A stretch of DNA of 16,139 bases, taken from positions 1-16,139 of the forward strand of contig CAZHQW010000063.1 of the NCBI GenBank assembly GCA_964534745.1, given 5' to 3'. Below are positions 1 to 5,480 of the stretch, one piece after another. Source of the stretch: G020354785 sp964534745 (GTDB lineage: Bacteria; Bacteroidota; Bacteroidia; Bacteroidales; UBA10428). Position 1 is the first letter of the stretch. The number at the start of each line of letters is the position of its first letter. Under the pieces are notes generated by a model that saw nothing but the letters and a program-made list of their open reading frames with translations, ran no database searches and was not told the DNA's origin. The position numbers and the translations under genes were made by a program.

Positions 1-30
1 AATGTATGCCTATTTATTTCGGAAAGCGTT

Positions 31-50
31 ACATAATTTTGAGATTATGT
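31..50. repeat. Short perfect inverted repeat at the left edge
   Basis: ACATAAT (31-37) and ATTATGT (44-50) form a perfect 7-base inverted repeat around a 6-base spacer. GTTACAT also occurs twice (28-34 and 49-55). No gene is visible in bases 1-88, so this may be a regulatory site of a gene lying to the left, or chance in A/T-rich DNA. Confidence 0.25.
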
Positions 51-88
51 TACATTATTCACACGTTTTTGAAAAGTATAAAATAAAA

Positions 89-115
89 AAAGGCTGTCTC
101 AAAAGGGCAGCCTTT
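89..115 (-). terminator. Intrinsic terminator of the cold-shock gene
   Basis: AAAGGCTGTC (89-98) and GGCAGCCTTT (106-115) pair over 10 bases with one G-T wobble around a 7-base loop. Read on the minus strand the hairpin is followed by a T-rich tract (complement of the A-run at 82-88). It lies 29 bases beyond the stop of the minus-strand cold-shock gene, which is the normal position for a Rho-independent terminator of that transcript. Confidence 0.8.
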
Positions 116-144
116 AAAATATTAAATGTTATATAATATATAAA

Positions 145-336
145 CTAAGCTAGTTTAACATTTACCGCATTTAATCCTTTTTTCCCGGGTTCGAGATCAA
201 AAACTACTTTATCATTCTCCTTGATACTTTCTTTTAATCCGGATGAATTTACATAGTATTCTTTCTCTGAATTTTCATCTTTAATGAATCCGAATCCTTT
301 GGATTCATTATAAAATTTTACTGTTCCGTTGTTCAT
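145..336 (-). CDS. Cold-shock domain protein (CspA family)
   Basis: A 63-residue single cold-shock-domain protein, the usual size of the family. It should form a five-stranded OB-fold that binds single-stranded RNA and DNA and acts as an RNA chaperone in the cytoplasm. Both nucleic-acid-binding motifs are visible: RNP1 as KGFGFI (residues 13-18), and an RNP2 counterpart further on that is degenerate (EYYVNSSG, residues 26-33, where most relatives have a DIFVH-type sequence). The opening GTVKFYNESKGFGFI is typical. The start is the only ATG that leaves the full first strand. It lies 75 bases beyond the radical SAM gene on the same strand and ends in its own terminator. Whether it responds to cold cannot be told; many Csp paralogues are constitutive or stationary-phase RNA chaperones. 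Confidence 0.93.
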   Translation of the reverse strand: MNNGTVKFYNESKGFGFIKDENSEKEYYVNSSGLKESIKENDKVVFDLEPGKKGLNAVNVKLA

Positions 337-411
337 AATATAATTATTAATAATTTGTTAAAGGTACGTATTAAAATCAAGAAACCGGCCTAATTGGTAT
401 AATAGTTACTA

Positions 412-1947
412 TCACACTATTCTTTTTTGATTATCCCTCCGGAATTCATAGCTTTTAACCGGTATTCTGCTTGTTATTCCAAACACTTTTCTGAAATGAT
501 AGCCATATATTGAAAAAGTAATTGCATCAACAAGCAATGCCGGACGCCTGAATAGAGTCCACAACAATAATTGCCAGTAATCGATCCGGCCTTTGTTTAC
601 CAGTCCGATAATAAAAATAGATTTAATGAAAGCCTTCAGGCTAACAATATTGAATTTTACCGGGTTTTTAAGCCGGGGCTTATAATTCAGTAACAGTCTT
701 CTGATTCTTTCATAGTAGGGTTTTGTAGTATAGATATTTCGAATAATTTTTTTATAACCTTCTATAAGTTCATTATAATTCATTCTTGGGATAAAATTCA
801 TGGATAAGTCGGTATTGCTCCCGGTTGCTTCGTTCGTTAACCGGTTTTCAGCTTCAAGCCGTTCATAAAGCCGTGTGTTTTTGGGCGCATTTAAAAGTCC
901 GACCATAGCCGAAACTATTCCGCTTTGCTGGATAAAATCGATCTGACGTTGAAAAACTGTTGCAGAATCGCTGTCGAAACCAACTATAAATCCACCTGAA
1001 ACCTGCAGTCCGGATTGTTGTATCTTCTTTATACTTTGGAGCATATCGCGGTTTTTATTCTGAACCTTATTGCACTCATGAAGAGATTTTTCTTCAGGAG
1101 TTTCAATACCGACAAATACCGAGTTAAATCCTGTTTCAGCCATCAGATGCATCAGCTCTTCGTCATCAGCAAGATTAATTGAGCTTTCTGTATTAAATGT
1201 AAACGGGTATTTATTCTTTTTCATCCATTCCTTCATGGCAGGCAGCAAATTATTTTTAATTACCCTTTTGTTCCCGATAAAATTATCGTCCACAACGAAT
1301 ACCGGTCCGCGCCAGTTCAGTTTATTTAATTTATCAAGTTCGTTTATAATCTGTGTTGTCGATTTTGTTCTGACCTTGTGGCCAAAAAGTGAAGTTATTT
1401 CACAAAATTCGCATGAAAAAGGACACCCCCGCGAAACCTGGATATTCATAAAAGCATAGCTTTTACTTGACAAAAGATGAAAATCGGGTACCGGAGTATC
1501 TGAAATATTAGCAAATTCTTTGGTCTTGTATACTTTTTCCGGACTACCGGAATTTAAATCTTTCAAAAACAAGGGTAATGTAATTTCTGCTTCATTAAGA
1601 ATAAAATGGTCAATCCGGGGATAGTTTTGGTATTCCTGGGTAAACAGGGGGCCACCTGCAACTATTTTTACACCGTACTTTACACATTCATCTATAATAT
1701 TATCAACCGATTTCTTCTGAATGTACATGGCACTGATAAAAACATAATCTGCCCATTGTATATCCCTTGTCTTTAGTGAAGTAACATTCATATCCACCAG
1801 TTTTTTCTGCCATGTGGATGGAAGCATAGCCGAAACGGTTATTAAGCCCAGTGGTGGTATTGCAGCTTTTTTTGAAATAAACCGTAAGGCATATCTAAAA
1901 CTCCAGAAAGAATCGGGATAATGCGGATAAACTAATAATATATTCAT
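412..1947 (-). CDS. B12-binding-type radical SAM protein (DUF4070 type)
   Basis: A 511-residue cytoplasmic Fe-S enzyme. Residues 1-140 have the Rossmann-like layout of a cobalamin-binding domain (MNILLVYPHYP at the start, then VKIVAGGPLFT around 93-103), but no DxHxxG lower-ligand motif is seen. The radical SAM core carries the cluster motif C175-x3-C179-x2-C182, within SRGCPFSCEFCE, preceded by a strand ending in VSRG. GIETPEE and GFIVGFD are the usual later strands of this class. The C-terminal ~130 residues, rich in basic residues with KPYYERIRRLL, match what is annotated as DUF4070 in this subfamily. Relatives act on lipids, hopanoids or methylate carbon centres, but the substrate here is unknown. 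It lies 74 bases downstream of the AraC-type regulator and may share its transcript. Confidence 0.88.
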   Translation of the reverse strand: MNILLVYPHYPDSFWSFRYALRFISKKAAIPPLGLITVSAMLPSTWQKKLVDMNVTSLKTRDIQWADYVFISAMYIQKKSVDNIIDECVKYGVKIVAGGPLFTQEYQNYPRIDHFILNEAEITLPLFLKDLNSGSPEKVYKTKEFANISDTPVPDFHLLSSKSYAFMNIQVSRGCPFSCEFCEITSLFGHKVRTKSTTQIINELDKLNKLNWRGPVFVVDDNFIGNKRVIKNNLLPAMKEWMKKNKYPFTFNTESSINLADDEELMHLMAETGFNSVFVGIETPEEKSLHECNKVQNKNRDMLQSIKKIQQSGLQVSGGFIVGFDSDSATVFQRQIDFIQQSGIVSAMVGLLNAPKNTRLYERLEAENRLTNEATGSNTDLSMNFIPRMNYNELIEGYKKIIRNIYTTKPYYERIRRLLLNYKPRLKNPVKFNIVSLKAFIKSIFIIGLVNKGRIDYWQLLLWTLFRRPALLVDAITFSIYGYHFRKVFGITSRIPVKSYEFRRDNQKRIV

Positions 1948-2021
1948 GATAATTTATTGGGTAAAGTTCTGAAAATAAAATATTAATAGGGTTACACAAT
2001 TTCAGAAAATAATTACATAAT

Positions 2022-2582
2022 TCACACATCTTCAAGTGCGATGCGTCTTTTATGCTTGAGTTTTTTAAAGTGTGAAGGAGATAGGCCTGTAATTTTTTTA
2101 AACTGATTGGACAAATGGGACACACTACTATAATGCATTTTACTGGCTATTTCTGTAAAGTTAAGCTCATCATATACAATCAACTCTTTTACCCTTTCGA
2201 TTTTATGTAATAAATAAAACTTTTCTATAGTCGTACCTTTCACTTCAGAAAAAAGGTTAGCCAGATAAGTATAGTCATAATTCAGCTTTTCACTAAGGAA
2301 ATCGGATAAGTTCACTTTGATTTGTTCATCTGTATAATGTACCAGTTCAATGATAACATTCTTTATTTTCTCAACCAATATGCTTTTCTTATCATCCATC
2401 AGCTCAAGTCCTGATTTTTTTAAACCTATGCTTAATTGCTTTAACTGCTCAGTTGACATGTTTTCTTTGATTTCCGCTTCACCCAGGTCTACCGATATAT
2501 AATGCAGCCCGAGTTTTTCCAGCTCCGATTTCACCACCATCTTGCACCTGATGCAAACCATATTTCTAATATAGAGTTTCAA
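2022..2582 (-). CDS. AraC-type regulator with HMA-like CxxC N-terminus
   Basis: Residues 1-75 read MKLYIRNMVCIRCKMVV and onward, with a beta-strand, a CxxC pair (C10, C13) and an amphipathic helix. This resembles heavy-metal-associated metal-binding domains. Residues ~85-186 are a complete AraC/XylS double helix-turn-helix: YTYLANLFSEVKG in the first unit and LNFTEIASKMHYSSVSHLSNQFKKITGLSPSHFKK in the second (written here as its key stretch). The usual AraC sugar-binding cupin is absent. I chose the TTG codon at 2582 because Bacteroidota relatives begin M-K-L-Y-I-x-N-M-V-C. An ATG at 2660 would add 26 residues unlike the family, and the ATG at 2561 would cut off the first strand. It could sense a metal or a thiol state and control itself, the radical SAM gene or the divergent phospholipase; that is inference. 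Confidence 0.8.
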   Translation of the reverse strand: MKLYIRNMVCIRCKMVVKSELEKLGLHYISVDLGEAEIKENMSTEQLKQLSIGLKKSGLELMDDKKSILVEKIKNVIIELVHYTDEQIKVNLSDFLSEKLNYDYTYLANLFSEVKGTTIEKFYLLHKIERVKELIVYDELNFTEIASKMHYSSVSHLSNQFKKITGLSPSHFKKLKHKRRIALEDV

Positions 2583-2991
2583 TAGGTATTTTTTATATGA
2601 TTTATCTCGAATAATAAACTTTTGTGAAGGTAAAAATACAAAAATTGTAAATTTTTTCAATAATCATCTGTGGATTATTCGTTTGGATTAATTTGGTTAT
2701 GAAAAAGATATATATAAGTCTCGAGGCAATTTATCCGGCTATAAGCCAGATTAAGTTTATTTGTTGATGTAAACAAGAGCTTTGGCCTCCCGGACCTTTC
2801 TTTTGATTCATGGTGATTCATTTTATGGTTTAAAAATTAGTAAAATCACCACTTATTTTATACATTTATTTTGTCCAACTTACTTTATGGATATACATTT
2901 TAGTACAACCCAAAATATTATGCGGTCTGATATGATAAGATGATCTTACAAGGTTGCCGCAAAATATTTTTTTTTCTAAATAAAATAAAAA
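2583..2991. other. Intergenic region between divergent regulator and phospholipase
   Basis: This is 409 A/T-rich bases between divergent genes, so it should hold promoters for both strands. No exact TAnnTTTG element was found on the plus strand; near matches occur at 2753-2760 (TAAGTTTA) and in the T-rich stretch around 2860-2875. A 22-codon frame from the ATG at 2700 ends at 2768 and resembles nothing I recognise. GATTCAT is repeated with three bases between at about 2805-2821. The clearest element is the hairpin at 2912-2970, listed separately. Confidence 0.6.
2912..2970 (+). promoter_or_regulatory. Long hairpin with T-run in the phospholipase leader
   Basis: AAAATATTATGCGG (2912-2925) and CCGCAAAATATTTT (2957-2970) are complementary at 13 of 14 positions. 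The 31-base loop itself contains a perfect 6+1+6 palindrome, TAAGATGATCTTA (2936-2948). Counting the arm's last bases, a run of nine Ts (2967-2975) follows, and the phospholipase ATG is 21 bases further on. The shape is that of an intrinsic terminator or attenuator on the plus strand, yet no gene ends just before it. It could be a leader attenuator, an end for a small upstream RNA, or a DNA-binding site. The pairing is seen; the function is inferred. Confidence 0.5.
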
Positions 2992-3798
2992 ATGCAACTA
3001 GAAGCAATTAGTTCAATTATTAAGAAAATATTTCTAAAAAGCAGAATTTATAGTTATAATACTGGCCTGGTTTTAAGTGGAGGGGCTGCACGCGGGTTTG
3101 CTCACCTGGGGGTATTAAAAGCACTGCATGAAAAAGGTATGGTGCCTGATATTATTTCAGGAGTAAGCGCAGGAGCTTTAGTCGGTAGTTTATATTCCTA
3201 CGGTTATAAACCTGAAGAAATACTGGAGATATTTATAAAAAACAGAATCTTTAAATTTGTAAAGATAACGTTCAATAAAAGAGGATTATTCAATATTTCA
3301 GGTCTCAATAAATTATTACAGAAATATCTCGGAACAAAAAATATTGAAGATCTAGAAAAACCCCTGGTAATAACTGCCACAAATATTAAGGAGGGAACTA
3401 CCGAGTATTTTACCAAAGGTAACCTGGTTGATGCCGTATTAGCATCATCCAGTATTCCTGTAATTTTTAATCCTAAAGAAATAAACGGAGAGTTTTATGT
3501 TGACGGTGGTGTTACCAATAATTTCCCGGTTGAACCACTAAAGGATATTTGCAATATACTTATTGGAGTGAATGTTAACCCTGTCAGCGGATATGATCCC
3601 AAAAAGGGATTAGCTCATATTGCCTTGCAATCATTTCATCTCAGCATAGCTTCCGGAATTGAAGAAAAGAAGAAATTCCTTAAATACTTCATTGAACCCC
3701 GGGAACTAAAAAATTATGCATATTATGACATAGCAAGCGGAAAAGAAATGTTTGAAATAGGTTATAAAGAGACATTAAAAGTAATTAGCGGCAATTAA
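2992..3798 (+). CDS. Patatin-like phospholipase
   Basis: A 268-residue serine hydrolase of the patatin/RssA family, expected to hydrolyse acyl groups from phospholipids or lysophospholipids. The oxyanion-hole glycine loop is SGGAARG (residues 29-35). The nucleophile elbow is GVSAG with Ser59. The second member of the Ser-Asp dyad is Asp171 in VDGGVTNNFP, where the family has DGG/DGA. Length and motif order fit the compact bacterial form closely, with no signal peptide, so it is probably cytoplasmic or peripherally membrane-bound through the amphipathic N-terminus (IIKKIFLKSRIYSY). The start is an ATG after an A/T-rich stretch with little Shine-Dalgarno sequence. Transcription converges with the universal stress protein gene. 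The real substrate is unknown. Confidence 0.92.
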   Translation: MQLEAISSIIKKIFLKSRIYSYNTGLVLSGGAARGFAHLGVLKALHEKGMVPDIISGVSAGALVGSLYSYGYKPEEILEIFIKNRIFKFVKITFNKRGLFNISGLNKLLQKYLGTKNIEDLEKPLVITATNIKEGTTEYFTKGNLVDAVLASSSIPVIFNPKEINGEFYVDGGVTNNFPVEPLKDICNILIGVNVNPVSGYDPKKGLAHIALQSFHLSIASGIEEKKKFLKYFIEPRELKNYAYYDIASGKEMFEIGYKETLKVISGN

Positions 3799-4658
3799 TA
3801 TTTTATACCTTCTGTTATAAAGCTCTCAGTAATAATTCCAATCTGCCTCGAAGGGAATAATAATACGGGGACAGCTGATTTAGTTATCATCTGGTGGGCA
3901 TAGCTCCCCAGTAAAATATTAGAGACACTTTTTTCCTGTTCGGTCATAATTGAAATTAAATCAGCTTTTACATTTAGTGCATAATCAATAGTTATATCGG
4001 TTATGTTACTTCCGTGAATTTGAGCTGAGCTGTTCTTTATATTATGTTTTGCCATATACCTGCAAACCTGGGCCGCATATTCATTTAACTTATCCTTAAT
4101 ATCTTCCAGGTTCGATGAATTTACCGCAACAACATGCACTTCAGCTCCAAGGGCAGTTGCCAGGTTAGCTGTAAAAGGCACTTTTTCCCTAGTCTCGGGT
4201 GTGATATCCAAGGGTAATACGATTTTCTTAATTTGTTCAGGTACATTATTTCCCCTGATGGTAAAAACAGGCCTTGACGAGGAGGCAACAATTTTATATG
4301 CATTACTCCCTATAAATAATTCTTCCCACCCCGAAGCACCATGTGTGGAAGTTACAATCATGGAATCTTTATAGGCATTAGCCTGGTTTACAACTTCTTC
4401 GTATACTTTGCCTTTTTTTATAATCGAATCGAATTCTAATTCAGGAATTGATTTTTTATATTTCACGGTAATGCTTTCAAGCGATTCCTGGATCCTTTCA
4501 TTTTCAAGTTCTTCTTCACTGGAAAATATATTCTCTTCTTTTTTCACAACATAAACTATTTGGATCCGAGCCTTTAAATATTTGGATAGTAAAACCGCCA
4601 GATTCAAACCATTCAAAGATATCTGCGAAAAATCAACAGGAACAATTATATTTTTCAT
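3795..4658 (-). CDS. Tandem universal stress protein (two UspA domains)
   Basis: A 287-residue protein made of two UspA alpha/beta domains, roughly residues 1-140 and 146-275. Domain 1 opens with KNIIVPVDFSQIS and ends with GASGWEELFIGSNAYKIVAS followed by SRPVFTI, the nucleotide-binding glycine/GS loop and last strand. Domain 2 opens KKIVLPLDITPET and ends with NILLGSYAHQMITKSAVPVLLF, where the LGS loop is kept but the preceding glycine pair is replaced by EQEKS. Domain 1 may therefore bind ATP better than domain 2. Proteins of this kind are cytoplasmic factors for starvation, acid or oxygen stress. Its stop codon overlaps that of the convergent phospholipase in TTAA at 3795-3798. There is no partner gene on its own strand nearby. 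Confidence 0.93.
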   Translation of the reverse strand: MKNIIVPVDFSQISLNGLNLAVLLSKYLKARIQIVYVVKKEENIFSSEEELENERIQESLESITVKYKKSIPELEFDSIIKKGKVYEEVVNQANAYKDSMIVTSTHGASGWEELFIGSNAYKIVASSSRPVFTIRGNNVPEQIKKIVLPLDITPETREKVPFTANLATALGAEVHVVAVNSSNLEDIKDKLNEYAAQVCRYMAKHNIKNSSAQIHGSNITDITIDYALNVKADLISIMTEQEKSVSNILLGSYAHQMITKSAVPVLLFPSRQIGIITESFITEGIKY

Positions 4659-4978
4659 TTTTAACTATATTTATTTTAATGACAGTACGTATAAAATTAT
4701 GCCAGTTTTTCCCGGCTGGGTAAAATCAACTAGAAACCTGTTATTTAAGCGTTATTTGAAATTAATATAATTTTATATTAAAGCTTTGGATTTATATCAT
4801 ATAAGTGGACTAATTCAATACATAATATGTCTTATGATTATCCTGGAATAATGTTGTTTAATAAGTCATATCATTGGATTCAGCCATAATATTGAAACCC
4901 GGAACATGTTTTTTATTCTTAAGTTATGATATAAAGAATTCTTAAATATAATAAATTAACCTTTAAAATTATAAAATT
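4659..4978. other. A/T-rich gap with no intact gene
   Basis: These 320 bases lie between the start of the universal stress protein gene and the decayed superoxide dismutase gene. The right-hand part should have held the promoter of the dismutase and the left-hand part that of the stress protein (minus strand). The only exceptional features I see are a repeated ATTCTTAA (4915-4922 and 4938-4945) and a TAATTTTA near match to the -7 element on the minus strand close to 4700. No coding frame with recognisable protein character was found. Confidence 0.5.
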
Positions 4979-5428
4979 ACGGCCTTTTTAGTACCTAAAT
5001 TAGAATTTGAATTCAATGCATTAGAACCGCATATTAATGCAAGAATTATGGAATTACACTATACAAAACATCATACTGCTTATTTAGAGAAGTTTAACGC
5101 AGCTATTAGAGACACAGAACTTGTAAATAAAACACCATCAGAGATTTTTGTTGAAGTGTAAAAACATACATATGCAGTAAGAAATAAAGATGGTGGTTAT
5201 TTTAACCATGCGCTATTCTGCAAGATGCTTACATTTCATTCGCAAGAGACAATCGATGTACGATTAATTGATGAGATAGTAAAATATTGCGGAACCTTTG
5301 ATAAACAAAAAGAAGAATTTTCCAACGAGGCAGCAATACTATTCGGTTCGGATTGAGCATGGCTCGTAAAAAAAAGCGGAAGTAATTCTGTAAAGCATAT
5401 AGTATCATGCATTCCGGGACAAATTGAC
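4979..5428 (+). pseudogene. Decayed Fe/Mn superoxide dismutase gene (C-terminus lost)
   Basis: One continuous frame reads T-A-F-L-V-P-K-L-E-F-E-F-N-A-L-E-P-H-I, the start of Fe/Mn superoxide dismutase. The initiator position is ACG (4979-4981) where ATG is expected. Family motifs follow in register: MELHYTKHHTAYL, with the first metal-ligand histidine; GGYFNHALF, with the second; FSNEAA; FGSD; and AWLV. A TAA at 5159-5161 interrupts after SEIFVEV, and a TGA at 5354-5356 replaces the tryptophan of the conserved FGSGWAWLV stretch. A second family tryptophan, in NHxLFW, is cysteine. Similarity ends near IVSCIPGQID. The segment with DxWEHAYY, holding the Asp and last His ligands, is missing. There is no frameshift, so the decay is by point mutations plus a C-terminal deletion. 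Upstream and downstream copies could exist elsewhere in the genome. Confidence 0.85.
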
Positions 5429-5454
5429 ATAGAGATGAAATTTTAATATATTTG
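5424..5454 (+). promoter_or_regulatory. Promoter of the proton-pump gene
   Basis: TATATTTG (5447-5454) is an exact match to the Bacteroidota -7 element TAnnTTTG. ATTGAC lies 20 bases upstream (core 5423-5428) and can serve as the -33 region, whose consensus is TTTG. The expected transcription start would be near 5462. A strong purine-rich ribosome site, GGAAGGG (5464-5470), precedes the ATG at 5481 by 10 bases. The promoter overlaps the end of the superoxide dismutase relic. Confidence 0.5.
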
Positions 5455-5480
5455 GATGAAAATGGAAGGGAAAACAAAAT

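Noticed and set aside
402..412. ATAGT-T-ACTAT palindrome at the end of the radical SAM gene as a terminator
   Set aside because: The stem is only five A/T-rich pairs with no G/C core or T-run, so it is too weak to count as a terminator.
2583..2660. Longer regulator start at the ATG at 2660
   Set aside because: The extra 26 residues (KKFTIFVFLP and onward) do not resemble the family, whose members open M-K-L-Y-I-x-N-M-V-C at the position of the TTG at 2582.
2700..2768. Possible 22-residue leader peptide (MKKIYISLEA...) upstream of the phospholipase
   Set aside because: There is no ribosome site, conservation evidence or residue bias typical of leader peptides. Short chance frames are common in such sequence.
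4582..4770. Small plus-strand frame across the start of the universal stress protein gene
   Set aside because: Most of it is the complement of the stress protein's N-terminus, and the rest is low-complexity A/T-rich sequence with no recognisable protein.
5354..5356. TGA in the SOD frame read as selenocysteine or recoded tryptophan
   Set aside because: The same frame also has a TAA, a lost start codon and a missing C-terminal third. Other genes here use TGA as a normal stop, so decay is the simpler explanation.
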